This document shows positions 7,068 to 17,300 of a stretch of 64,000 nt of DNA, in pieces. The notes under the pieces are model-generated. The model saw only the letters and a program-made list of their open reading frames with translations, had not been told where the DNA came from and searched no databases. The stretch spans positions 496,001 through 560,000 of the forward strand of contig JAEZJF010000022.1 of assembly GCA_023415825.1 (NCBI GenBank), written 5' to 3'. Every line of letters begins with the position of its first letter. Position 1 is the stretch's first letter. The DNA comes from Bacillota bacterium. GTDB taxonomy: Bacteria; Bacillota; Clostridia; DSM-8532. The position numbers were made by a program, and so were the translations under genes.

Positions 7068-9122
7068 ATGTTGAAAACCAAAACAAAAAACAGGTGGAAA
7101 CGCAAAGTCCTGACGCAGGTCATCATGGTCTGTCTCGCAATATTTATGGTGTTCCCTGCCAGTGCAATGAATGCAACAGGCGTGCCGGTCTTTTCCAGTA
7201 CCAAACTTCCTTATTATGAGCGTATTGTGAAGATGGACAATGGAAACCTCCTATCCTGCTTTGACCACACTTTCCCATGGTATGGTTCAGAAAGTGAAAA
7301 ACCTGAGTTTTTTACCAGTCGTGACGGTGGGCAGTCCTGGTCTTCGCTGAGCAAGATTGAAACGCAGAACGATGGCATTGACTACAAAAAAATAGGTATG
7401 GCAGGACTATATGTTTTCCCGCAGCAACTGGGAGCTTTCCCGAAAGGGACAATTCTCTATGCGGCTTCGAACTGGGATACCAATCATACTTTTACCATTA
7501 CGATTTACCGCAGCACTGATAACGGCCTGACCTGGCAGTACCATAGCGGTTTGGCGCCACGCACCAACCGCAATACTTGGGAACCGGAATTTACAGTAAG
7601 CGCCGACGGCAGACTCGTTATTTATTATTCCGACGAACGCCAGCAAGGCTATGACCAGTGTCTTGTACAAGAAATCTCCAATGATGGTGGATTAACCTGG
7701 GGCAACTTCGAAGTCATCGTAGGCAAATACGATCCAAACTTTGTCCCGTTCGTCAGCCCAGCGCAATGGCGTCCGGGTATGCCGCGTGTCCAGAAACTCC
7801 TTGACGGAAGATATATGATGATTTGGGAGAATATAAATGTATGGGATATCGAACCTGCGGGTGTGAACCTGCCGACCGATATTCTGACATTTAAGATTTC
7901 CAATGACGGTATTAACTGGGGTGATCCTAAGGATCTCGGCACCTCAATCATAACCGGCGACGGAAAGAAATGGGCGGCAGCCAGTCCAAAGGTTGCGCTG
8001 ATTAATGATGGCAGCACCTATGGCCGCCTTTTCGTCCGCGGCATGAATGACCAACGTTCTCCAAGCGAATGCTTCACCAGTACCGACCTGGGCGCGACCT
8101 GGCAAATGATAGATTCGCCTATCACCGACACCATGAACCCGAAGAAAGGCGCCAGTTGGAGCGGTGATTTCCTTGCAGACGGCAACAAGTTATACGAGGT
8201 TACCAACATCTTTGATGGAACCAAGAACACCGTTTGTATTAGCTCCGGTACTATGTTCGGCAGCCAGATGATCGTCTCTGGAGCCGACTATCGCTTAAAG
8301 AACGTTGGGAGCGGCAGCTACATGGATAATGCCGGCGGCTCCATGACTCCTGGCAACCAGTATATTCTGTGGACCCGGAACGACTTGGATACACAGGCAT
8401 ATCATCTGACCGATAAAGGCAACGGCTATTATAAGCTTGTGAACAATTTCAGCGGTCTGACCATCGATAACAAAGACGGGTCGACTGCTGCAGGCAGCCC
8501 GGTACAACAGTGGACCAATAACGACAATCCCGCCCAGCGCTGGAGACTTGTGTACCAGAGCAACGGTAATTTCAAGCTTCAGAATCAGGCCGGCGGACTG
8601 TATGCTGACACCGAAGGTCAGTCGACTGCGTTACATGCGAATATCGTACAAAATACCTCTAACAGCAGTCTGACCCAGCAGTGGAAGCTTGAGCGCATCT
8701 ATGAAATAGCCCGTTACCAGTCCAAGAATTTTCCGGACAACTGGTTGTGGCATAAACCGGATAACACCTGCATCGCCGGTTCACGCTTCACCGATCTATC
8801 CCATGCCTCTTCCGAGTGGAGAGTTGTAAAAGGCCTTGCAGATCCTACCTGCATCTCTCTTGAGTCGGTTGACCATCCCGGCTGGTTTTTACGACACCAG
8901 GACGGCGCTGTCAAAATCTCACAAAATGACGGCACCACTCTCTTTAAAAGTGATGCCACTTGGCGTGAGAAGCCAGGACTAGCGGACAGCAGTATGGTTT
9001 CCCTTGAAGCTTACGCATTCAGCGGAATTTATCTGCGTCACTTTGAAGGCAGGATCATCATCTCCAGTATTAACAACGATCTTGACCGCCAGGATGCAAC
9101 CTGGATCAAGACCCTGCAGTAA
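7068..9122 (+). CDS. secreted GH93-like exo-arabinanase with ricin-type and AbfB-type binding modules
   Basis: Predicted exported enzyme acting on polymeric arabinan outside the cell; 684 residues. A basic N-terminus and hydrophobic core end in PASA, a signal peptidase I site near residue 33. Residues ~40-390 form a beta-propeller with Asp-box repeats such as SRDGGQSW, STDNGLTW, SNDGGLTW and STDLGATW. WEPEF followed by IYYSDER matches what I recall of GH93 exo-1,5-arabinanases, with candidate catalytic Glu near 172 and 254 (MIWEN). Residues ~405-555 resemble a ricin-type lectin (CBM13), with repeated QQW/QRW turns. Residues ~560-684 resemble AbfB (CBM42), with three blade-like repeats (WLWH, WFLRH, IYLRH). 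A sialidase is the main alternative for the propeller, but the arabinan context argues against it. No cell-wall anchor is seen. The start ATG 7068 is spaced from AAAAGGAG. Confidence 0.8.
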   Translation: MLKTKTKNRWKRKVLTQVIMVCLAIFMVFPASAMNATGVPVFSSTKLPYYERIVKMDNGNLLSCFDHTFPWYGSESEKPEFFTSRDGGQSWSSLSKIETQNDGIDYKKIGMAGLYVFPQQLGAFPKGTILYAASNWDTNHTFTITIYRSTDNGLTWQYHSGLAPRTNRNTWEPEFTVSADGRLVIYYSDERQQGYDQCLVQEISNDGGLTWGNFEVIVGKYDPNFVPFVSPAQWRPGMPRVQKLLDGRYMMIWENINVWDIEPAGVNLPTDILTFKISNDGINWGDPKDLGTSIITGDGKKWAAASPKVALINDGSTYGRLFVRGMNDQRSPSECFTSTDLGATWQMIDSPITDTMNPKKGASWSGDFLADGNKLYEVTNIFDGTKNTVCISSGTMFGSQMIVSGADYRLKNVGSGSYMDNAGGSMTPGNQYILWTRNDLDTQAYHLTDKGNGYYKLVNNFSGLTIDNKDGSTAAGSPVQQWTNNDNPAQRWRLVYQSNGNFKLQNQAGGLYADTEGQSTALHANIVQNTSNSSLTQQWKLERIYEIARYQSKNFPDNWLWHKPDNTCIAGSRFTDLSHASSEWRVVKGLADPTCISLESVDHPGWFLRHQDGAVKISQNDGTTLFKSDATWREKPGLADSSMVSLEAYAFSGIYLRHFEGRIIISSINNDLDRQDATWIKTLQ

Positions 9123-9323
9123 AAGCCATAAGGGAAAAGTCTTGGCTCCTGAACAGCCAATAAAAGACAAATATAAAGTAAAAAATCCCTCACTTGGGCA
9201 TGTTAAATGATAAAAAAATTGACTGTCAAGTCTGGAACAGCGCAGAGGTCGAGGTGTGGGGGCCGACACGGCATTCACAAACGGCCCCTGCTCTGCCCGA
9301 TTTTTGTGATGATCTGACGTTGA

Positions 9324-9500
9324 GCACCCGTGAGACCATTGGACGGCAGGGAACGAATATACGTCTTCAGGCACGGAGAACAAAGCCCCTGTATGACTTA
9401 TCGCGATCCCTGTCCGCTGACCTATGGTGAAGTTGGTATCCGTACCCAAAACGCTAAGATTGAAGTAGTAGAATTGCAGATATTGGAGGATTATCGATGA
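9324..9500 (+). pseudogene. 3' remnant of a broken gene, possibly a glycosidase-type beta-sandwich domain
   Basis: Just before the GH2 gene, the frame with codons starting at 9324 reads as plausible protein to a TGA at 9498-9500, which overlaps the GH2 ATG. The last part, TYGEVGIRTQNAKIEVVELQ, resembles the final strands of concanavalin-like domains attached to glycoside hydrolases (compare the usual GxVGLRTWNA pattern). Upstream, stops appear in this frame (for example at 9315 and 9321), and other frames carry only short sensible stretches, so the gene appears frameshifted and truncated. The remaining 9123-9323 holds no intact ORF. The overlap of its stop with the next start suggests the two were once translationally coupled. 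The family assignment is tentative. Confidence 0.35.
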
Positions 9501-11215
9501 TGACACCCAGAGCAGAATACCCCAACCCTCATTTTGCCAGAGACAACTGGGAAAGCCTGAACGGAGAATGGGAATTTTCCTTTGACGAGCCGGTTTTTGA
9601 CCGTACAATCATTGTTCCGTTCGCTTTTGAAACAAAATTGTCGGGGATAGGGGTTAATGAGTTCCACAAAACGGTATGGTACAGAAGAACCTTTCATATT
9701 CCGCACAGTATGAAGGATAAGCTGATAATCCTCCACTTTGGCGCTGTTGATTATCGGTGCCGTGTTTGGGTCAACGACCGGCAGGTAGCAGAACATGTGG
9801 GAGGTCAGGTAGGATTTTCAACCGATATAACAGAAGCTATACAACCGGACAAACCTAATGTTATACGTGTCATGGTTGAAGATGACCCTCTTGATCTCGG
9901 GATACCCCGTGGTAAGCAGTATTGGGAAAAGACTTCTAAAAGCATTTTCTATACCAAAACCACCGGAATCTGGCAGAGCGTATGGCTGGAGGCCGTGTCA
10001 TCAAACCATCTTAAAAATGTGTACATAACGCCTTTGCTTGATGAAAAGGCGGTCAAGATAGATTACGAGCTTGCCGGGGAAGAGGATCTGCTGCTGGTAA
10101 CCAGGATCAGCTATAAGGACACACGGGTGGCCAAGATTACCACTGAAAACAACAGCTTCAACGGAAGCATGACCGTCAATCTGGAGCAGCCAGCGCTGCG
10201 AGCGTGGAATTTCGTGGAGGATCTGACATGGTCGCCTGAAAACCCTCGCCTGTTTGACGTGGTGTTCAGCGTCTACCATAAAGGTGAGCTGGCAGATCGG
10301 GTTGCGAGCTACTTTGGTATGCGCAAGGTATCGGTTGACAACGGTTTGTTTATGCTCAACAACCGTCCTTATTATCAAAAGCTGGTACTGGATCAAGGTT
10401 ATTGGCCCGAGTCGCTGCTCACCGCACCCAGCGATCAGGCCTTTATTGATGATATCCTTCTGGCTAAGCAGATGGGTTTCAACGGTGCAAGAAAGCATCA
10501 AAAGGTAGAAGACCCCAGATACCTTTACCACGCCGACAGACTGGGCTTTTTGGTCTGGGGAGAGATCGGTGCAGCGTATATTTATTCGCGCAATTATGCA
10601 GCGACAATGACCAGAGAGTGGAGTGAAGCTGTTCTGAGGGACTATAATCACCCATCTATTGTGGCTTGGACGCCGCTCAATGAATCTTGGGGCATCCTGC
10701 AGGTCAAGAACAATCCCATGGAACAGGGTCATTGCAGTGCCATGTATCATCTGACCAAATCGCTGGACGATACACGTGTAGTGATCGATAACGATGGCTG
10801 GGAGCATACCTGTGGCGACCTGTTGACCATCCACGACTACGAGTGGAGGAGTGAGGTACTTAAGGAGCGCTACAGCACACTGGAAAGGGTGCTGTCATCA
10901 ATGCCGGCTGACAGGCCGCTCTACGTAAAGGGATATGACTATAACAGACAACCGGTACTGGTTACCGAGTTTGGAGGCATCTCCTTTATCACCGGTGATG
11001 AAAATGGCTGGGGATATTCGACGGCAACTGCGCCAGAGGATTTCCTCAAGCGATACGAGGATGTGGTTGCGCCACTTCTTGCATCGCCTGTCGTGCAGGG
11101 GTTCTGTTACACCCAGCTCACCGACGTGGAGCAGGAGAAAAATGGTCTGCTTAACTATGACAGAAGCGCCAAGGTGGACTTGGAAGCAATCAAGCGGATT
11201 AATGAGGGGTGTTGA
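9497..11215 (+). CDS. glycoside hydrolase family 2 protein (beta-galactosidase/glucuronidase-like)
   Basis: Probably cytoplasmic retaining glycosidase, 572 residues, no signal peptide. Domain order is typical of compact GH2 enzymes: an N-terminal jelly-roll domain (LNGEWEFSFD, WYRRTFHIP, residues ~1-165), an Ig-like domain (~170-275) and a TIM barrel (~280-572). The acid/base is Glu396 in LNESWG and the nucleophile Glu491 in VTEFGG. Exact specificity cannot be read from sequence; galactosidase activity would suit arabinogalactan side chains, and GH2 also contains arabinosidases and glucuronidases. The ribosome site is GGAGG at 9485. It closes the arabinan-type gene run and ends before a strong bidirectional terminator. 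Confidence 0.87.
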   Translation: MMTPRAEYPNPHFARDNWESLNGEWEFSFDEPVFDRTIIVPFAFETKLSGIGVNEFHKTVWYRRTFHIPHSMKDKLIILHFGAVDYRCRVWVNDRQVAEHVGGQVGFSTDITEAIQPDKPNVIRVMVEDDPLDLGIPRGKQYWEKTSKSIFYTKTTGIWQSVWLEAVSSNHLKNVYITPLLDEKAVKIDYELAGEEDLLLVTRISYKDTRVAKITTENNSFNGSMTVNLEQPALRAWNFVEDLTWSPENPRLFDVVFSVYHKGELADRVASYFGMRKVSVDNGLFMLNNRPYYQKLVLDQGYWPESLLTAPSDQAFIDDILLAKQMGFNGARKHQKVEDPRYLYHADRLGFLVWGEIGAAYIYSRNYAATMTREWSEAVLRDYNHPSIVAWTPLNESWGILQVKNNPMEQGHCSAMYHLTKSLDDTRVVIDNDGWEHTCGDLLTIHDYEWRSEVLKERYSTLERVLSSMPADRPLYVKGYDYNRQPVLVTEFGGISFITGDENGWGYSTATAPEDFLKRYEDVVAPLLASPVVQGFCYTQLTDVEQEKNGLLNYDRSAKVDLEAIKRINEGC

Positions 11216-11293
11216 AGAATAGGGGACACATGATGAGCTCATAGAAAAAGGCGGCGTCTATGCGTCCCTTCACCGTGAAGGTGTGCAGACTAT

Positions 11294-11328
11294 AACAGGC
11301 TGCGAGAATTTAATTCTCGCAGCCTGTT
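11294..11328. terminator. bidirectional intrinsic terminator between convergent genes
   Basis: A perfect 17-bp inverted repeat (11294-11310 and 11312-11328) with GC-rich core GGCTGCGAG and a run of T on each strand at its ends. It separates the rightward GH2 gene from the leftward giant SLH gene and can stop transcription from both sides. Confidence 0.88.
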
Positions 11329-11345
11329 TGACCTTTAAGGCGGTG

Positions 11346-14300
11346 CTATCTTCTCAGCAGATTGTAAAGTACCTGTGCCATTTCCGCTCTTGTGGTCGTG
11401 CCGGTCGGGGTTAGCAGCCCATTGTTACCTCCGATCGTACCGGTCTTGACCAGCAGCGTCATGGCTTCCTTGGCCCAAGACGCAATTTGTCCCGCATCGG
11501 TGAACTGGTCGAGTGTCTTGCCTGAATCGCCCTGCGGAAGCTGCCTGATGACCTTGAGGGCGTTATACAGTAGGGTGAACATCTCCTGACGGGTAATCTC
11601 CTTGCCGGGCGCGTATAGGTTATTTCCTGCGCCTGCTGATATGCCCAGTCGTTTTGCCGCCGCGAGATAACCGGTGTAGTAGCTGTCTCCCGCATCGGAG
11701 AAGTTATCCGTAGGGTTATTGTCAGGGGCGATACCATATGCGCGCATCATCAACACAAGGAATTCCGCACGAGTGAGTTTCGCTGTGGGACTGTAATTGC
11801 CGTTGCCCGTACCTTTTGTGATTTCCCTTGCTGCGATGAAGCTCACGGCTTTGTTATACCATGCGCCCTTTGCCACATCGTTAAATTGCACCGGGTTGTA
11901 GCCCACGGCGAAATATGAGAAGTGGCTGGTTACAAAGGTTACAGTCCCCGTATCGGGATCATAACGGCAATTCTTTACAATCTCGACTGTTCCCTCGGCG
12001 GTTATATGATAGATGACTATGGAGTTTGGATCTTCGCTGTCAGCCGGGGTATAGGGCACCGAGACTGTCACGTTCCCATTAAACTGTGAAATCCTTCTGC
12101 TGCCGCTCGTTACACTGAAGTCGAATACGGGGTGTTCGTCCACGGCCGCCAGCACACTGTTCGGAAGAGTGGATTTATCCACTAGCGAAGCTGTTATTGC
12201 GATGTCCCCATCCGACTGTTCAAGGATGCTTGAGAGAGCTCTTTCGTCAAAATTGATACGGGCGACCGGAGTGACAATGGTCATGCCGAATCGGTTATCC
12301 ACCATCTCCCTGACCGCTGCCGGGGTAATAACGGTTTCGACGGTTTGAGCGCCATCCGGTGCGTCCACGTTTATACGGATATCCATGGCGTCCTCCGGGT
12401 TCCTGCCAAGTCCCCCCCTAACGGCGTTGGCGATCTGTTGATGGGAAACCGATGCCGTTGCCTTGCCCGAACCGCTCATAGCGGCCTTAATAGTCAATGT
12501 CGCCGTGTCGGTGCCGGAGGCATCAGGTAAGACCGGTGTGCTATTGTTATCTGAGGAAGAATCGCTGAGCACAGCGACCTGTACACTGCCGCTGCGGCAG
12601 TCTTCCGGCGAGAGATTGTCGAGCACATCCCCGCTAAGGCTGTATCCGTCGAGGGTCAATGTGTGAAGCTCGATATCCGGTACCGCATACGCCGTTATGA
12701 CCGCATTACCGAAAGTGTGTGCTGTGACAACTCCGCTCTCGCTCACCGAAGCGACAGACGGGTTGGAGGATCGGTAGACAATGCGGAAATTCTCAGTTGT
12801 TTCGGCCGGAGATACGGACGTTGTGACGGATCTCTGATTCCCGGGTGCCAGGCTGAGAGAGGATGCGGAAAGGACGACACTTTCTGCGGCATTGATCTGC
12901 TCGCCATACAGCGCCGATATATCCTTGACCACAGTGCCCATATGACGGTACAGAAGAGCGCCGTTTTTCTCGATGCGCAGCTCAACGGAGGCACTGCCGC
13001 CCATGACACTGTCCATTGGCTCCAGATCGGCGTTTTTAAGCTCGAAGGATTCGCGAAGGACAAGCAGACCGTCTGCGTCAACTTCATCCGCAATCGGTGA
13101 GCGCTTCAGTTCCCGGATGATGTAGTCATTGCGATCAAGCAGATTGATGACGATTTCCGCGTCTGAAAGCGGCTCATTGCCCGTATGAAGCACTTCCGCG
13201 CTGACTTGATAGCCGTTGCGCGCGATATGCGTCAGTCTGAACAGGTTATGCTCCAAATCGACGCTGTACGGGAAGCCCGTGTCAAACTCAGCATATATCT
13301 CATCGTTGGCCTCACTTTTCAGCATCGCGACGATGGCCAGATTCTGTATGTCGGCGGGTACGGTCCACTCGATGCCGGCGCTGCCCGTTTCGCCGCCATA
13401 CAGCGCACGCCCCGCCGTCGCGGAACCGATAGGCTGCTCGACGCCGTCTATGAGGGCATAGAATTCAACGACAGGCCGAATAAGCGGCATCAGCCCATGG
13501 TTGGTAAAGCCGGCGGTAATGCGCACAGTCTCTCCTTCCACAGGGTAGGAGGGGTTGAAGGTGATTGCGTCCTCCCCCGGCTCAATCCGAATGGCAGGTG
13601 TCAGCGTCATGGCAACAAGCCGTGCCGTATCCGGATCGCTGATCAGTAGGCCATGCTCCTCGGAATACGTAAGATCGTTCTTCCTGGCTGCCAGAAGGAT
13701 ACGTCCGTCTGCCATTACGTCGGCAGCAACATCGTTGTAGCTGCCCGGACCGAAGGTAAGCTGTACTTTTCCGCTCCACCGTCCGTATTCAACATCCGGG
13801 TCGCTCATGTAGAGGAGATCCGTATGCGTGTCTTCGCCGTCGTGTTCGTCCGCGAAGTTTGCTTCATAATCTTCATAGTAGACTGCCGCGTAAATCTGAT
13901 CCTCGTGATACGCATTGCGGGGGTCCAGTGCCTCCTGGGAGCCGGGTTCAATCCCGTCTGCGTAGCGAAGGGTTGCTTCCGTCCAAATCAGGTAGAGCTT
14001 GCCGTCGTCGCCGGTAAGCACCCGGTAGTCCTCACCGGGATGGTGCTGCGCCTCGTCAGCCTTCAGTGCGACATGCGGATGGTTTGGTAGAGATTCCTTA
14101 GTAACGACGTCCGCCTCTCCTGTGCCTTCCTCACCCAGGTGCGAAGTATCAACAATCTCCCCCGGATCGAAAAGCACATCGGCCTTGACGTAGTGAACTT
14201 CGGTATCCGCAGCGTAGAACAGGTACACCGCGTTCTCATACGCAACGAGCTGCGGCCTGCCGTCAGCGCGAGGCGGTTCACCGGCATAGATATCGGAGGC

Positions 14301-17300
14301 CTTGATCGGTTTGGTGAAGGTATTGTCATTGAAGCTGTAGGATGCAAGATAGATATCCCGATCCTCCGCGGTGGAGAGATCGCTGTCCATATCAACCGTG
14401 TAGGCGATGTAGGCGGTCTGCCCCTTTAACGCAGTCGTCAGGTCGAGAACCAGCGGGTCTTCGATCCCACCACCCGGCAGGCTTTTGTCAACGATTTCGG
14501 CATCGAGGAATTTCTGCCCGTACCAGAGTGCGTCCCATTCCGCTTTTTCGCTGTCGGTATCCACGCCATCGGGATAGCCGATCTCTTCGTACATCAGGAA
14601 CCGGCCGGTGATTGCGTCATATATTCTGTAGGCGACTGCAGAATAGGACTTCTGCGTGTCAAACAGGTCTCCGGCACTGAAAGTCCGACCGGCATCCGAC
14701 GTGAAGTCGGACTTAGTGTAGATCATCAGCACTTTTCCGCTGACCAGATCGTATACAGCGCTGCCGTGCTCATTGGAGGTGTAGTCGCCGATAAGCCCGC
14801 CTTCGTTCTCAGGGTTTGGCTGTCCGGTATTTTTCGTCACGTCAATGGGTGCGTCCTCAAACACACCGTCTGCCTTGTTGAAGAACCGCATCTCCAGCTC
14901 GTTTGCTTCAAGCATCTCTTCCATAGAGAGGAGGACGTCGTCGGCAATCTCTTCTTTCAGCGAGGAATACAGGCAGAGGATTTTGTCCCCGAGGTCCACA
15001 AGGCGCGGACTGGAGTCCAGCGTGCCGTCGTCGGCCAGCAACGCCGGTTCGCTGTAAGTGGCGCCATTATCGTGTGAGATGGAGTAATAGAGAGCGGCGC
15101 GGTTATAATCCGAGCGGTCCGGATTGTCGTCCACAAACACCATCAGGATGCTGTCCTCGTCAATACGCATCAGTTGGATGTCGGGATCGGGATAAACACC
15201 GCCAAGAAGCATCCCCTCGGCAAGCAGCGATGCATCGCCGGGAGTCGTAAAAGGCGGCTCCGAACCGAGCCAATCGCTTCGGTTGTCGAGATAATTTCTG
15301 GAGATTGGAGCAAAGGTACTCTGTTCGAGGGGGGGCTCTTCATCCATCAACATCATGCGCGCTTTCGAGTTGCCGAAGAGATTGATGGTTCCCCCCTCAA
15401 GACCTTTCTCGTATATCGTAATGCCCAAGGCACTGGCTTTGATATGTCCGGAAAGCTTAACCGTGCCGGAATTGCTTCTGTCGCTGGCGAAGATGAGGGT
15501 GAAATCCGCTCTGCCGTTGACATCCAGAGTCGCGACACTGTAATCTCCCGAGATTGTCAGACTGATATACGGCTTCAGAATGAGGCCGCCGTTGACGTTG
15601 AACTTATAATTGACGTCTTTGAACATATCTGAATCATAATAGGGGTAATTGCCGTATTCGTCGGCGTAGACTCTTAGCGGCTCTGTTGCGCCGATGGTGG
15701 TGATCGGGGTGATTTTAATATACCCGGTGACCGAGCCTCCGATCTCCAGCTTGGTGGTGACGGTTAAGCCGACGGGGATGGTAACGGCAATTTTAAATTC
15801 CAGACTGTCGGTCAGTGTGACCATCAGCTTCAGATGACTGAAATAGTAGGGGGAACCGGCGCTTGCCGGGCGTTTGGAATCATACTTAAGCTTCATCTCG
15901 AGGCTGACGTTGACTGACAGGTTGTTGGTCACGGTGGATTTTGTTTTCACATTTGTGTCGGTCTTTTTATTTTTCTTATCTTTATTGATCTCGTTGATTT
16001 TCTCCTTAGTTTTTTCAAGATCCTCAACGGTGACCTTTGTTTTCTCTTCGTCCTCTTCCTTCCCGCCGGTCTCTTTGAGCACCTTATTGTATTCGTCGAA
16101 CGCATGCTCGTAGCCCAGCGTGACGATGATATCCTCGCCCTTCATGTAAACGTTCTCAAAGTGCGTGAGGCCCAGGTCCAGGGCGCCCATGACAGTATCA
16201 AAGAGAGGGACGGACTTCGACACATCCGCCGCAAAGGATGGGAGCACCGAGGTTGCCGGCAGCGGTGGACGGAATTCAAACCCGGTGTTGTATTCAAGGC
16301 TCTTTCCTCCGGTCTGGTCGATGAGCTGAACCACAAGCCGGTCATTTTGCGCAAAAACATCGTGGAGATTAGCCGTAAATTCAGCCCGGTTCATGGATGC
16401 GGACGCAATATGGCTGGACTTGAGCGTGCCGTTTTTACTGTATACCCTGAAATCAACCTTTGCCACCTTGACGTTGTTTTCAAGCGACTGTGTCAGAAGG
16501 ACAAAGTTTACTTTCTTGTCTTTTTCGACCATGATCACGCTGCCCGCCACCGTTTTGTCATTCTTATTCGTCGGATAGGCATCAATGCTGACAGGCTTCA
16601 TGCTGGTAAAGGTGGGGATGATATAGGGGTCACCCGATGAGGACGGGTTGATTTTATCCACAAAGAAGGAGGAACTGGCTTGGGCTATGCTGAGAAAATA
16701 ATAGGCATTCTTGATTACATTCGATACATTGAACGTAAATTTGCCAGTGTTTTCGGTCGAGGTTGCGTAGCCGATTTGAGCATCAGGATTTGCGCTGTTA
16801 TAGGTTCCACCCATTTTTACCGTTGCGCCGGTGACCGGCACAAGCTTGTAGCCGTTTTTGTCCATGGTGAAGCCATTGCGGATGTCATATTCTCTTGTGT
16901 AGACGTAGCCCGTAACTGCACCGCTATGGACAATCTGCCCTGAGAGCGGTACAAAGTTGTAATAAAACAGATTCCGGGGCTGATTGACCCTGTAGCTCAA
17001 GAAATCGCCAAAGAGAGGAGAGGCGTATTCCGCGTCAAGGAGTCCATCGCCGTTGTAGTCATACATGGGGTACAGCTTGCCGTTTTCGTCCCGCTTCTCG
17101 CTGTCATCCAGTACGCCGTTGCCGTTGGTATCGCCTGTCCTGTTGGCCCATTGCGTCGTATAGCCCGAAGGCGGGATAACCATAATTTCCACGGGTTCGC
17201 CCGATACAACGCCCGGCAGGCGGCCGTCCTCTGTGAAGGTGATTTTGTCGGGAGGCTCCTTATTGAGATTGTAGTTTAGGGAGAAGCTGCCGCGCAGATT

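Noticed and set aside
8979..9608. 209-codon minus-strand frame across the GH93-like/GH2 gap
   Set aside because: Translation is low-complexity and unlike any protein; it covers the ends of two rightward genes and the decayed segment.
10001..10834. 277-codon minus-strand frame inside the GH2 gene
   Set aside because: Antisense shadow of the GH2 barrel region, without start signal.
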